64,000 nt of DNA from Acetatifactor muris (GTDB lineage: Bacteria > Bacillota > Clostridia > Lachnospirales > Lachnospiraceae), in the NCBI RefSeq assembly GCF_024623325.1, contig NZ_JANJZD010000004.1:62001-126000 (forward strand), in the 5' to 3' direction. Shown one piece after another: positions 55,006-63,805 of this stretch; position 1 is the stretch's first letter; each line of letters opens with the position of its first letter. A program made the translations under genes and the position numbers. Under the pieces are notes generated by a model. That model was not told the DNA's origin. It did not search any database and worked only from the letters and a program-made list of their open reading frames with translations.

Positions 55006-56195
55006 GTCGGATTTACAACGGAGGAAAAAACATAGACGGTGCCATGCGGCTTATGGAAGTGCTGTCCGGGGTGGATGAGGAGCTTCTGGAGCGATGCAGG
55101 CGGGATGTGAGAACTGAGAAAGGAAGCGGCAGGAGGAAGCATGACAGAACTGTCAGCTATGATGTCAGTGGGGTTGTCAGCCACTCTGTCGGAGCAAATG
55201 ACAGGAATGAAATCGCAGCTTTCGGAAGGAAGAGACGGAAATTCCCGGGAAGGTATGGGGGAACGTGGGCCGCGGTACTCTGCCTGGCTGTGGTGGGAGC
55301 TGTCAGCTGGGGAGGATATAAGTTGACTGGTGTAGTCAATGACAGTGCAGCCGGAGGACAGGGATACAATTCCGGAGCAGCGTCGGAAGCCATAGAGCTT
55401 GCACCGGAAGAGGGCGCAGGGCAGCAGACGGGAGACATGGTACAGGATATGTGTGCCAGTATGGTGGAAGACGGAGAAGGAATAGAGGTTACGGGAGGAC
55501 AGGAGAGCGATGGGGCCGGTGCCCCGAACCCGGATAAGGAAGAAGCAGGACATTATGGTGTCAGCGGAGATTCCGGTGACGGAGACAAAGCGGCAGGCGA
55601 AGAAGCCGTCCCGGAGAAGGAAAGGGTACAGAATGAGGCCTGTCAGGAGAATCTGTCCGCAGAGAACACAACCGATTCGACGGCATGTAAAATCCCGGAA
55701 CACACAAAGCTGACAGAGGAAGCGGCAAGAAGTATGGAGGGTCTGGGGGAGTTTATTCCCGGAAAGCTTCCGCAGGGATATGCTTTTGAAAGTGCCTGCT
55801 GCTATTCCGGGAGCCCGGAGATAAGTCTGGGAATTACCTGGACGAGGGGAATGGATTCCATTATGCTGTATCTTTCAGCACCGGAAACGGTACCTGCCTC
55901 TGTGGATATCAACAAACCGGAGACTTATGATGAAAGGCTTTATGAAATTCCCCATGCGGAGACAGTACCGCAGGAATACAGGGAGAGTATGAACGATCCC
56001 GTGTTTGCCTGGGAGGATATGAGTCTGGAGGTGGTCAGAAGCCGTGTCGTTGCGCGGGAAGATGCGGGAGATACAGATACTCCCCGGGGGAATTTCAGCG
56101 TGCTTTATTCCAATGGTGTGGTGCTGCGTTTCAGTGGACGGGGCACGGCGGAGGAAATCTGGGAGCTGTTGTGTTCCTGTGTGGATTCGGACTGA
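55002..56195 (+). CDS. membrane anti-sigma-like protein (second)
   Basis: 397 residues. A cytoplasmic N-terminus (1-87, MRLMEVLSGVDEELLERC) is followed by one membrane segment (about 88-104), a long low-complexity acidic linker (about 110-235), and a C-terminal domain (FIPGKLPQGYAFESACCYSG, LRFSGRGTAEEIWELLCSCVDSD) that resembles DUF4367-type modules. The position, coupled to an ECF sigma gene by 4-base overlap, and the topology suggest an anti-sigma factor; no named anti-sigma domain is evident. It parallels the pair at 23.7-25.2 kb. Confidence 0.7.
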   Translation: MSRIYNGGKNIDGAMRLMEVLSGVDEELLERCRRDVRTEKGSGRRKHDRTVSYDVSGVVSHSVGANDRNEIAAFGRKRRKFPGRYGGTWAAVLCLAVVGAVSWGGYKLTGVVNDSAAGGQGYNSGAASEAIELAPEEGAGQQTGDMVQDMCASMVEDGEGIEVTGGQESDGAGAPNPDKEEAGHYGVSGDSGDGDKAAGEEAVPEKERVQNEACQENLSAENTTDSTACKIPEHTKLTEEAARSMEGLGEFIPGKLPQGYAFESACCYSGSPEISLGITWTRGMDSIMLYLSAPETVPASVDINKPETYDERLYEIPHAETVPQEYRESMNDPVFAWEDMSLEVVRSRVVAREDAGDTDTPRGNFSVLYSNGVVLRFSGRGTAEEIWELLCSCVDSD

Positions 56196-56226
56196 CCTGA
56201 AAGGTAAAGTCTTAAGATTTTTTCAC

Positions 56227-56304
56227 TTGCGTCTCTTTCGGAAGGTAGAGTACAATGATTAGCATGGACAGGAGCCCTGTATCTTTCTGATGAAGGTACA
56301 GGGC
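56227..56304 (+). promoter_or_regulatory. candidate promoter and leader hairpin before the acyltransferase
   Basis: TTGCGT (56227-56232), 18 bases, TACAAT (56251-56256) is a fair sigma-70 promoter. Downstream GCCCTGTA (56274-56281) pairs perfectly with TACAGGGC (56297-56304). No T-run follows, so the hairpin would be part of the mRNA leader. Confidence 0.5.
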
Positions 56305-56358
56305 ACAACCTGGATTGCGGCGCCGTGGCTGGCAGTCGGCGTGAATGGAGACAAAAGG

Positions 56359-57426
56359 ATGAGAGAAGCTTTTCTGGATAAACTGAGAGTGGCAGCTACC
56401 TGTGCCGTGGTGCTGCTGCATACGGTTACCGGCGTGATGGACTCCGCTGACATGAGTCTGTACCCTACAGAGTACAAAATATTTCAGATGATATTGGATT
56501 TGGTCTGCTGGAGTGTTCCCATGTTCGTTATCATATCCGGCTATCTGTTTCTGAACCCGGCGCGTCGAATCGGCGTGGGTAAAATGCTGAAAAAATACTG
56601 CAGACGGATTGTGCTGGCATTGTTTCTGTTCGGGGTACCCTATGCCTGTATGGAGCAGATCGCGCTGGAAGGTGGCTTCCGATGGGGAATGATCGGGAAG
56701 GCATTTGTGATGGTGCTGAAAGGGCAGGGCTGGTCCCACATGTGGTATCTGTATCTGATTTTGATTCTGTATCTGCTGACTCCGGCACTCCGGTATCTGC
56801 TGGCACGGATTCCGAGAGCGGTCATTTGGGGAGCAGAGCTTGTGATCTTCACCGGATGCAGTGTCCTGCCCTGGGTATCCTGGGTCTGGGGGCTGGAATT
56901 GCAGCCGGTTTTACCGGATCAGGTAATTTATCTCTTCTATTATATATGCGGCTATTTATTTGTGACGGGGAGACAGGAAGGGCTTTTCGGGAAAGGCGGA
57001 AGGACTTTGCGGAAAAAAGGCATTGTCATGCCCGGCATTCTGCTGACGGGCATTCTCCTGTCGGCGGCGGGCATGGTCTGCAGCAGACTCTCGGGAACCT
57101 ATACCGTACAGATGGCTTACGCCTATCCTTTTACGGCGCTGCTTGCTCTGCTGCTGTTCGGCTGGGGAATGACATGGCCGGCACAGAAAGAAGCGCAGAG
57201 GACAAAAGCCGCCGGCTTCTGGAAGCAGGCGGCAGCGCTGAGCTTCACAGTGTATCTGGTGCATCCTGTCTTTATCAATGTTGCCTATAAGGCGCTGCAT
57301 GTGACGCCATTATCCTTTGCAGTGGGGATTTCGCTGCCGCTGTTTTTCCTGGGAACTTTGGTTTTGTCTGCCGCCTCCGCATGGATATTGCGCAGGACAG
57401 CGATTTTGCGCGATTATGTGCTGTAA
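56359..57426 (+). CDS. membrane acyltransferase (acyltransferase 3 family)
   Basis: Integral membrane O-acyltransferase, 355 residues from the ATG at 56359. GGAG lies upstream, and MREAFLDKLRVAATCAVVLLHTV is the family's normal opening with its conserved His. About ten membrane segments follow, with DLVCWSVPMFVIISGYLFLNP as the second signature. Family members acetylate or succinylate surface polysaccharides and peptidoglycan; the acceptor is unknown here. Confidence 0.9.
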   Translation: MREAFLDKLRVAATCAVVLLHTVTGVMDSADMSLYPTEYKIFQMILDLVCWSVPMFVIISGYLFLNPARRIGVGKMLKKYCRRIVLALFLFGVPYACMEQIALEGGFRWGMIGKAFVMVLKGQGWSHMWYLYLILILYLLTPALRYLLARIPRAVIWGAELVIFTGCSVLPWVSWVWGLELQPVLPDQVIYLFYYICGYLFVTGRQEGLFGKGGRTLRKKGIVMPGILLTGILLSAAGMVCSRLSGTYTVQMAYAYPFTALLALLLFGWGMTWPAQKEAQRTKAAGFWKQAAALSFTVYLVHPVFINVAYKALHVTPLSFAVGISLPLFFLGTLVLSAASAWILRRTAILRDYVL

Positions 57427-57469
57427 ATGTACAACGGCTCAGCTGTTCCGTGGGCTCCCCGGACGGCAT

Positions 57470-58405
57470 CTATTTCCGCTGCCAGCGTCCGGCGGCTCCG
57501 CAGGGCAGAATCAGACCGCTCAGCTCCACAGGCAGACCGATTTCCTCCGCTTCCGCATGGCCGCCGAAAGGTTTTACAATGGCGGTATGCATCATATAGG
57601 AAAGTACTGCCGGCTGCAGGCCTGTGGTATAGGAATTGATCAGGAAAAACAGGGCGTCTTCGGACAGAAGCTGTGTGGAGAGACGGATAAAGTCCCAGAT
57701 ATTTTCTTCCATTTTCCAGATTTCACCTTTGGGTCCGCGGCCGTAAGAGGGCGGGTCCATAATGATTCCGTCGTATTTGTTGCCCCGCCGGATTTCCCGT
57801 TCCACGAATTTGACACAGTCGTCCACCAGCCAGCGGATGGGGGCTTCCCCCAGCCCGGAGGCTGCCGCGTTCTCTTTCGCCCAGCCAACCATGCCCTTTG
57901 ACGCATCCACATGGGTTACGGCGGCGCCTGCCGCCGCGGCGGCGAGAGTGGCGCCGCCTGTATAGGCGAAGAGATTCAGGATCTTAACCGGCCTTCCGGT
58001 ACGGACTTCCCTGCGGATAAGCCCGGAGAACCACTCCCAGTTCACAGCCTGTTCCGGGAAGAGGCCGGTGTGCTTGAAGCTGAAAGGCTTCAGACGGAAG
58101 GTCAGGGAAGCGCTCTCCGCCGTCTGTTCGGACGGAAGGTCAGTAAGGGGTTCCGCATTTTCCTTAAAGCGATAGGAGATACTCCACTCATCCGGCAGAT
58201 GGAAGAATTCCCATTCTCCGCCGCCTTTTGCGCTTCTGTGATAATGGCCGTTTTTCCGTTTCCAGCCGCTGTGGTCATAAGGGGTGCGCCAGATGACCTG
58301 AGGGTCCGGCCGCACCAGAATATAGCTGCCCCACCTTTCCAGTTTTTCTCCGCCGGAGGCGTCCAGAACCGCGTAGTCTTTCCAGTTGTCTGCAATCCAC
58401 ATCAT
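57470..58405 (-). CDS. class I SAM-dependent methyltransferase (RlmI/RlmK-like)
   Basis: A 311-residue methyltransferase of the PF10672 type, related to 23S rRNA cytosine methyltransferases. The SAM-binding motif is ILNLFAYTGGATLAAA with the acidic VTHVDAS, and the catalytic-type motif DPPSYGRGPKGEIW. The N-terminal part (MWIADNWKDYAVLDASGGEKLERWG) is typical of this group, which lacks the PUA domain of true RlmI. The target is probably RNA but not certain. Converges with the acyltransferase gene. Confidence 0.88.
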   Translation of the reverse strand: MMWIADNWKDYAVLDASGGEKLERWGSYILVRPDPQVIWRTPYDHSGWKRKNGHYHRSAKGGGEWEFFHLPDEWSISYRFKENAEPLTDLPSEQTAESASLTFRLKPFSFKHTGLFPEQAVNWEWFSGLIRREVRTGRPVKILNLFAYTGGATLAAAAAGAAVTHVDASKGMVGWAKENAAASGLGEAPIRWLVDDCVKFVEREIRRGNKYDGIIMDPPSYGRGPKGEIWKMEENIWDFIRLSTQLLSEDALFFLINSYTTGLQPAVLSYMMHTAIVKPFGGHAEAEEIGLPVELSGLILPCGAAGRWQRK

Positions 58406-58468
58406 AGTTTATGTCTCCTGAAATCTGAAGTTGTAGTTTTCCGTTCGAAAAAACAGAATAAGAAACAT

Positions 58469-58663
58469 TCAAAGCTTGAAATTTATTCCGCTTTGCTTCA
58501 AGACGGCATTTGCAGTGTGCCGTGACTTGATTTTTTTATCGACAGTGACATGCCGCCCTGAAAGCGGACTGTACCAGATATCATGGTCGCCTTTCCCATG
58601 TCTGACGAAGGTACATCCATTCTGTGAGAGGATATTGCGTACCCGTTTTTCATATTCAGCCAT
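58469..58663 (-). CDS. hicA: HicA-family mRNA interferase toxin
   Basis: A 64-residue toxin with a double-stranded-RNA-binding-like fold. The catalytic His region is FVRHGKGDHDIW, followed by HVTVDKKIKSRHTANAVLKQSGI, the common family end. It cleaves mRNA when free of antitoxin. AAAGGATGG precedes the ATG, and the gene overlaps the antitoxin 3' end by 8 bases, so it is translated after it. Confidence 0.88.
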   Translation of the reverse strand: MAEYEKRVRNILSQNGCTFVRHGKGDHDIWYSPLSGRHVTVDKKIKSRHTANAVLKQSGINFKL

Positions 58664-58880
58664 TTACTACCATCCTTTCGTGACGCTCTGACCTGAAGGT
58701 CAGGGAAAGGGGCTGGGCAGAGGGTGAATTCAGTTCCAGGAGTTCAGGCACTGCAAACCTTGTACGTTCCAGAAGTGCATCAAATGATCCTGATTCCAGG
58801 ACAAGACCGGGGATATCGTTGCTGGTGGCAATCCATACACCGGATTCATCGTCCCACGTGAAATTAATAATATATTCCAT
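58656..58880 (-). CDS. hicB: HicB-like antitoxin (DUF1902 type)
   Basis: A 74-residue protein starting MEYIINFTWDDESGVWIATS and continuing NDIPGLVLESGSFDALLER, the partial RNase-H-like fold of HicB antitoxins (DUF1902 kind). It has no separate DNA-binding domain, unlike many HicB proteins, so autoregulation would need another factor or the tail. GGAGG lies 9 bases before the ATG. It is the upstream gene of the pair. Confidence 0.85.
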   Translation of the reverse strand: MEYIINFTWDDESGVWIATSNDIPGLVLESGSFDALLERTRFAVPELLELNSPSAQPLSLTFRSERHERMVVNG

Positions 58881-59064
58881 AGTAAAATACCTCCAAACAA
58901 AGTTTTAAATGCTTTAAGTTTAACCATAACGAACAAGATTCATGCTTCATCCAGGTATGGGAGGATGAACACATCCACATTAAACACCATAGAGGGCGGA
59001 CAGACATCGCCGACGCTGCGGCAGCCGGAAGCTGGTTCGGCATCGTGCCGGAGATGGGGACAGT

Positions 59065-59439
59065 CTACTGCGGGCTGTCCTTTTTATGTGACAGAGTTTC
59101 GCGGATATGTTTCTTCAGGGCTTCCCGGCATCCGGCATCCAGCGTCAGGTAGAATTCAATCAGCTGCCTGTCAAAGTCGTCCATGTTGTGCTGCCTGCAC
59201 AATTCATCCAGAAACGTCTGCGGCAAGTCTGAAAACATTTCACCATCCCCGTACATGAGCCAGTCATAATTCACATTGAATTCCCGGCAGATTGCTTTCC
59301 GCATTTGTTCCGTGACATTGCGGTTCCCTTTTTCGATATTAGACATTGCGGCTTTTGTCACTCCGACTTTTGAGCCGAATTCTTCAAGCGTAAGCTTTAA
59401 GGCAATTCTGACTTCTCTTATTTTTTTGCCTTCACTCAA
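59065..59439 (-). CDS. XRE-family helix-turn-helix regulator
   Basis: A 124-residue Cro/C1-type regulator. The HTH is IREVRIALKLTLEEFGSKVGVTKAAMSNIEKGNRNVTEQM, then FNVNYDWLMYGDGEMF, a phage-repressor-like linker. The start is TTG, chosen because AGGAGG sits 8 bases upstream. Such proteins are common in phage and island remnants; its target is unknown. It diverges from the ribosomal operon. Confidence 0.9.
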   Translation of the reverse strand: MSEGKKIREVRIALKLTLEEFGSKVGVTKAAMSNIEKGNRNVTEQMRKAICREFNVNYDWLMYGDGEMFSDLPQTFLDELCRQHNMDDFDRQLIEFYLTLDAGCREALKKHIRETLSHKKDSPQ

Positions 59440-59701
59440 GGATATAACCTCCTTTCACATATGAGGGTAGCACAGAAAAAGAAAAAGGTCAATCAAAAAG
59501 TTTTCAATGAATACAAAAATGATTGGTAAAGTACATAAAGAATATCCTGATGTATTCAGGGAAAATCCTGTAGTAAAAAACAGGAGATAAAAGGATGAAG
59601 CTGGTAATTGGCGCGGAGAGAATAACGACGGAGCAGTCCGGACAGAACACTGAAGGATTGCAAAAAAATACAAAAAAAATACAAAATATGAAAAAAAGAT
59701 A
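59440..59701. other. AT-rich divergent region, no gene seen
   Basis: Between the XRE gene and the ribosomal promoter. Strongly AT-rich with A-runs, and no coding frame is convincing. It contains short inverted pieces (TGTATTCAGGG and TTTCAATGAATAC areas) that could bind the XRE protein, but I cannot define an operator. Confidence 0.4.
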
Positions 59702-59730
59702 TTGCAAAGTCAGGAATTTCCATGTATACT
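59702..59730 (+). promoter_or_regulatory. sigma-70-type promoter of the S10 ribosomal operon
   Basis: TTGCAA (59702-59707), 17 bases, TATACT (59725-59730), with an A/T-rich upstream stretch (A-runs at 59662-59695) that may act as an UP element. It drives a leader of about 280 bases before rpsJ. Confidence 0.8.
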
Positions 59731-59736
59731 AATAAA

Positions 59737-59985
59737 CGCTGTGGCATGATAGCTGTGAAGCGAGAGGTTGCCGGCTGCCAGCGATGACAGACGGGTTTTC
59801 CGTGGAGCGAATGTCAAGTTACAAAACTGACGACAAGTCACTGTACCAATTCAGGGTCTGCAAACAGGCAGAGACAGTGTGAGGCCGGAATTCGAGAAGG
59901 TTGCGTAAGAAATCAGGACACACACGGGAGAGTGTACAGTCACCGCTTGTCGTACTAAAAATGAAAATGTGAATTTTCATTTCGT
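59737..59985 (+). ncRNA. structured 5' leader of the S10 operon
   Basis: A leader of about 280 bases with no coding frame. A long-range stem joins ACGACAAG and ACTGTAC (59830-59846) to GTACAGT and CTTGTCGT (59934-59953), enclosing smaller hairpins (GTCTGC/GGCAGA near 59866-59879). It is followed by the hairpin ATGAAAAT/ATTTTCAT (about 59960-59981). Ribosomal protein leaders often bind one of the encoded proteins (L4 for S10 operons in gamma-proteobacteria); here the binder is unknown and the structure is only predicted by eye. Confidence 0.6.
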
Positions 59986-60015
59986 TAAAAGTGCGAAAAG
60001 GAGGCGACTTTTTTT

Positions 60016-60333
60016 ATGGCAAGTCAAGTAATGAGAATTACCCTGAAGGCATATGAGCATCAGTTGGTGGATGCTTCTGCGAAGAAGATTATCGAGACTG
60101 TGAAGAAGACCGGATCGGAGGTAAGCGGCCCCGTGCCCCTTCCTACCAAGAAAGAGGTTGTGACAATTCTGAGAGCCGTACACAAGTACAAGGACTCCAG
60201 AGAGCAGTTCGAGCAGAGAACTCACAAGAGACTGATTGATATCATTGCCCCGACACAGAAGACAGTGGATGCGCTGCAGAGACTGGAAATGCCTGCAGGC
60301 GTATACATTGACATTAAAATGAGAACCAAATAA
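60016..60333 (+). CDS. rpsJ: 30S ribosomal protein S10
   Basis: A 105-residue S10/NusE. The start [25 protein letters not shown] and the loop [16 protein letters not shown] with the PLPT stretch are diagnostic, as is the end [11 protein letters not shown]. It is part of the 30S head and also of antitermination complexes with NusB. AGGAGG upstream. It is the first gene of the S10 operon. Confidence 0.98.
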   Translation: MASQVMRITLKAYEHQLVDASAKKIIETVKKTGSEVSGPVPLPTKKEVVTILRAVHKYKDSREQFEQRTHKRLIDIIAPTQKTVDALQRLEMPAGVYIDIKMRTK

Positions 60334-60474
60334 GAAAATAAAACCTCTACTTAGACGTATGAACACATTCCCCGGAAGGGGAGGGCGCGGAGAATGCGCC
60401 TTCGCGGTTATGACGCAACGATAACTGTGTGGTCCGCTATGTAGATGAAGCCTCAGGGCAGAAAGAGAGGAAAA
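60334..60474 (+). promoter_or_regulatory. spacer with hairpins between rpsJ and rplC
   Basis: A 141-base gap, long for an S10 operon. It has TCCCC/GGGGA with a GGAA tetraloop near 60371-60384, then a GGCGC..GCGCC hairpin around 60386-60402. It could be an internal regulatory or processing site; no gene is seen. Confidence 0.45.
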
Positions 60475-61158
60475 ATGAAGAAGGCAATATTGGCGACAAA
60501 AGTCGGAATGACCCAGATTTTCGGCGAAGACGGCACTTTGATTCCGGTAACGGTTCTTCAGGCAGGACCCTGTGTGGTAACGCAGGTCAAGACTGAGGAG
60601 AACGACGGATACAGCGCAGTGCAGGTGGGATTTGTTGAGAAGAAGGAAAGAATTATCAATAAGGACGCAGGCGGCAGGAAAGAAGTGATCCACAGACACG
60701 GCGTGAACAAAGCCGAGCAGGGACATTTCAAGAAGGCCGGCGTAAGCGCCAGAAGATATGTGAGAGAGTTCAGATTTGAGAATGCCGGGGAGTATACCCT
60801 GGGTGCGGAAATCAAGGCCGATGTCTTCGCGCAGGGCGACAAAATTGACGCTTCCGCGATCTCCAAAGGTAAAGGTTTCCAGGGCGCAATCAAGAGACTG
60901 GGACAGCACAGAGGACCTATGAAGCACGGTTCCAAATTCCATCGTCATCAGGGTTCCAACGGCGCCTGCTCTTCCCCCAGCCGTGTGTTCAAGGGAAAAG
61001 GCATGCCCGGCCATATGGGATGCGTAAAAGTAACCGTACAGAATCTCGAGATTGTGAGAGTGGATGCCGAGAAGAACCTGCTTCTGGTAAAGGGTTCAGT
61101 GCCCGGACCCAGGAAGGGACTGGTAACCGTCAGAGAATCTGTTAAGGTAGAAAGCTAA
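60475..61158 (+). CDS. rplC: 50S ribosomal protein L3
   Basis: 227 residues from the ATG at 60475 (GAGAGGA before it; [16 protein letters not shown] is the canonical start). The loop around [18 protein letters not shown] reaches the peptidyl transferase centre. Standard position after rpsJ. Confidence 0.98.
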   Translation: MKKAILATKVGMTQIFGEDGTLIPVTVLQAGPCVVTQVKTEENDGYSAVQVGFVEKKERIINKDAGGRKEVIHRHGVNKAEQGHFKKAGVSARRYVREFRFENAGEYTLGAEIKADVFAQGDKIDASAISKGKGFQGAIKRLGQHRGPMKHGSKFHRHQGSNGACSSPSRVFKGKGMPGHMGCVKVTVQNLEIVRVDAEKNLLLVKGSVPGPRKGLVTVRESVKVES

Positions 61159-61184
61159 TTCGTGCGAAAGGAGGGCCAATTCAG

Positions 61185-61805
61185 ATGGCAAGCGTATCTG
61201 TTTATAATATGGAAGGCAAGGAAGTCGGTACGATTGATTTGAATGATGCAGTATTCGGTGTTGAAGTAAACGAGCATCTGGTACACATGGCAGTTGTACA
61301 GCATCTTGCAAATATGCGTCAGGGAACGCAGAAGGCAAAAACCCGCGCTGAGGTATCCGGCGGCGGAAGAAAGCCCTGGAGACAGAAAGGAACCGGTCAT
61401 GCAAGGCAGGGTTCAACCAGAGCTCCTCAGTGGAAGGGCGGCGGCGTAGTGTTCGCGCCCGTGCCCAGAGACTATTCCTTTAAGATCAACAGGAAGGAAA
61501 AGAGAGCGGCGCTGAAGTCAGTGCTGACCAGCAAAGTGCAGGGCGGTAATCTGATCGTGCTTGACGAGCTGAAGCTCGATGGAATTAAGACCAAAAACTT
61601 CGTGGCAGTGATGAACAACCTGAAGGTTCAGAAGGGGTTGGTGGTGATTGCCGAGAATGATACCAATGTGGTAATGTCCGCAAGGAATCTGCCGGATGTG
61701 AATACCGCGGCGGCAAATGCAATTAACGTGTATGATATTCTGAATGCGAAGACGGTGGTGCTGACAAAAGACGCCGTGACAAAGATCGAGGAGGTGTACG
61801 CATAA
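61185..61805 (+). CDS. rplD: 50S ribosomal protein L4
   Basis: A 206-residue L4 with the conserved extended loop ([25 protein letters not shown] split here by numbering, about 47-70) that lines the exit tunnel. In enteric bacteria L4 represses the S10 operon; whether it binds the leader here is unknown. AAGGAGG upstream; the stop overlaps the rplW start by one base. Confidence 0.98.
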   Translation: MASVSVYNMEGKEVGTIDLNDAVFGVEVNEHLVHMAVVQHLANMRQGTQKAKTRAEVSGGGRKPWRQKGTGHARQGSTRAPQWKGGGVVFAPVPRDYSFKINRKEKRAALKSVLTSKVQGGNLIVLDELKLDGIKTKNFVAVMNNLKVQKGLVVIAENDTNVVMSARNLPDVNTAAANAINVYDILNAKTVVLTKDAVTKIEEVYA

Positions 61806-62104
61806 TGGCAGACATCAAATACTATGACGTAATCCTCAAACCGGTGATTACCGAGAAGAGTATGAACGGTATGGCCAGGAAGGAATACACCTTCCTGGTA
61901 CATCCGGAAGCAAATAAGAGTCAGATCAAGGAAGCTGTGGAGAAGATGTTCGAGGGCACGAAGGTAGAGCGTGTCAACACAATGAACTGCCAGGGCAAGA
62001 ACAAGAGGCGGGGCATGGTGACCGGCAAGACAGCGAAGACCAAGAAGGCAATTGTGAAGCTGACTGCAGAGAGCAAGGATATCGAAATCTTCGCAGGTCT
62101 GTAA
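61805..62104 (+). CDS. rplW: 50S ribosomal protein L23
   Basis: A 99-residue L23 at the tunnel exit, docking site of trigger factor and SRP. It begins [19 protein letters not shown] and has the typical [13 protein letters not shown] and KTKKAIVKL. Its start codon overlaps the rplD stop (TAATG). Confidence 0.97.
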   Translation: MADIKYYDVILKPVITEKSMNGMARKEYTFLVHPEANKSQIKEAVEKMFEGTKVERVNTMNCQGKNKRRGMVTGKTAKTKKAIVKLTAESKDIEIFAGL

Positions 62105-62230
62105 TGGCCTTCCGGGTCAGAGGACAGAGCCGGCGGGAATACGTTCACCCGGTTCTGAACCATGACAGATTTAAGTATGCGGCCGGGTAAAGGGCCGCGC
62201 AAAGAATCATAGAAAAGGAGATATAAGAAA

Positions 62231-63073
62231 ATGGGAATCAAGAAATATAATCCCTATACACCTTCCAGAAGGCATATGACGGGTTCTGATTTTTCCGAAA
62301 TCACAAAGGATACCCCCGAGAAGAGTCTGTGCACTTCTCTGAAGAAGAATGCGGGACGCAACAATCAGGGTAAGATTACCGTGAGACATCACGGCGGCGG
62401 TTCCAGAAGGAAATACAGAATCATCGACTTCAAGAGAAAGAAAGACGGTATCATGGCCACTGTGGTCGGCATTGAGTATGATCCCAACAGATCCGCGAAC
62501 ATCGCGCTGATCTGCTATGAGGATGGCGAGAAGGCATATATCATCGCTCCTCAGGGACTGACAGACGGGATGAAGGTTATGAACGGGCCTCACGCTGAAG
62601 TGAGAGTGGGAAATTGCCTGCCTTTATCCGAGATCCCTGTAGGTACTCAGGTACACAATGTGGAACTGTATCCCGGCAAGGGCGGCCAGATGGTTCGCTC
62701 CGCAGGCAACAGTGCACAGCTGATGGCCAAGGAAGGAAAAAACGCAACGCTTCGTCTTCCCTCCGGCGAAATGAGAATGGTTCCCCTTGTATGTCGTGCA
62801 ACTATCGGTGTTGTCGGAAACGGTGATCACAATCTGATTAATATCGGTAAGGCCGGTCGTAAGCGCCATATGGGCATCCGTCCCACGGTACGCGGTTCCG
62901 TGATGAACCCCAATGACCATCCTCACGGCGGCGGCGAGGGTAAGACCGGTATCGGACGTCCCGGTCCCAGCACCCCCTGGGGTAAGCCTGCTCTTGGTTA
63001 TAAGACGCGTAAGGCTAAGAAGTCTTCCAACAAGATGATTGTGAGAAGACGCGACGGCAGGGCAATCAAGTAA
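62231..63073 (+). CDS. rplB: 50S ribosomal protein L2
   Basis: A 280-residue L2, essential for subunit joining and peptidyl transfer. It has [18 protein letters not shown] at the start and the conserved [20 protein letters not shown] loop with its His near the C-terminus. It follows a 126-base spacer that holds a GAGCCGG/CCGGTTC hairpin. AAAGGAG is before the ATG. Confidence 0.98.
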   Translation: MGIKKYNPYTPSRRHMTGSDFSEITKDTPEKSLCTSLKKNAGRNNQGKITVRHHGGGSRRKYRIIDFKRKKDGIMATVVGIEYDPNRSANIALICYEDGEKAYIIAPQGLTDGMKVMNGPHAEVRVGNCLPLSEIPVGTQVHNVELYPGKGGQMVRSAGNSAQLMAKEGKNATLRLPSGEMRMVPLVCRATIGVVGNGDHNLINIGKAGRKRHMGIRPTVRGSVMNPNDHPHGGGEGKTGIGRPGPSTPWGKPALGYKTRKAKKSSNKMIVRRRDGRAIK

Positions 63074-63092
63074 TAGTTGAGGAGGAGAGACA

Positions 63093-63374
63093 ATGGCTAG
63101 ATCACTTAAAAAAGGACCTTTCGCAGATGAAAGCCTGTTAAAGAAAATAGATGCTTTAAATGCTTCAGGACAGAAGCAGGTTATCAAGACCTGGTCCCGT
63201 CGTTCTACAATTTTCCCTTCTTTTGTGGGACACACGATTGCAGTTCATGACGGAAGAAAGCATGTGCCTGTATATGTTACCGAGGACATGGTTGGCCATA
63301 AGCTTGGCGAATTCGTCGCTACCAGAACCTATCGCGGTCACGGTAAGGACGAGAAGAAGTCCAAGGTAAGGTAA
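63093..63374 (+). CDS. rpsS: 30S ribosomal protein S19
   Basis: A 93-residue S19 of the 30S head. [19 protein letters not shown] and [23 protein letters not shown] are the family signatures. GAGGAG precedes the ATG. Confidence 0.98.
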   Translation: MARSLKKGPFADESLLKKIDALNASGQKQVIKTWSRRSTIFPSFVGHTIAVHDGRKHVPVYVTEDMVGHKLGEFVATRTYRGHGKDEKKSKVR

Positions 63375-63395
63375 TCGATAAGGAGGGTAAAATCT

Positions 63396-63785
63396 ATGGC
63401 TAAAGGGCATAGAAGTCAGATTAAAAGAGAAAGAAATGCGCAGAAGGACACCAGACCTTCGGCAAAGTTATCTTATGCAAGAGTGTCTGTACAGAAGGCT
63501 TGTTTTGTACTGGATGCCATCAGAGGCAAAGATGTGGAGACAGCACTTGCTATTTTGGAATATAACCCCAGATATGCTTCCGGCCTGGTCAAGAAGCTGA
63601 TTGAGTCGGCCGCTGCAAACGCCGAGAACAATAACGGTATGAACAGGGATAACCTCTATGTAGCCGAGTGCTATGCGAACAAGGGACCTACGATGAAGCG
63701 TATTCACCCCAGAGCACAGGGCAGGGCTTACAGAATCGAGAAGAGAACAAGTCATATCACTGTTGTACTGGATGAGAGGGAGTAG
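63396..63785 (+). CDS. rplV: 50S ribosomal protein L22
   Basis: A 129-residue L22. Its beta-hairpin reaches into the exit tunnel near the macrolide site; the conserved end RIHPRAQGRAYRIEKRTSHITV is present. AAGGAGG before the ATG. Confidence 0.98.
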   Translation: MAKGHRSQIKRERNAQKDTRPSAKLSYARVSVQKACFVLDAIRGKDVETALAILEYNPRYASGLVKKLIESAAANAENNNGMNRDNLYVAECYANKGPTMKRIHPRAQGRAYRIEKRTSHITVVLDERE

Positions 63786-63805
63786 GGAAAGGAGCGGACG
63801 AATAA

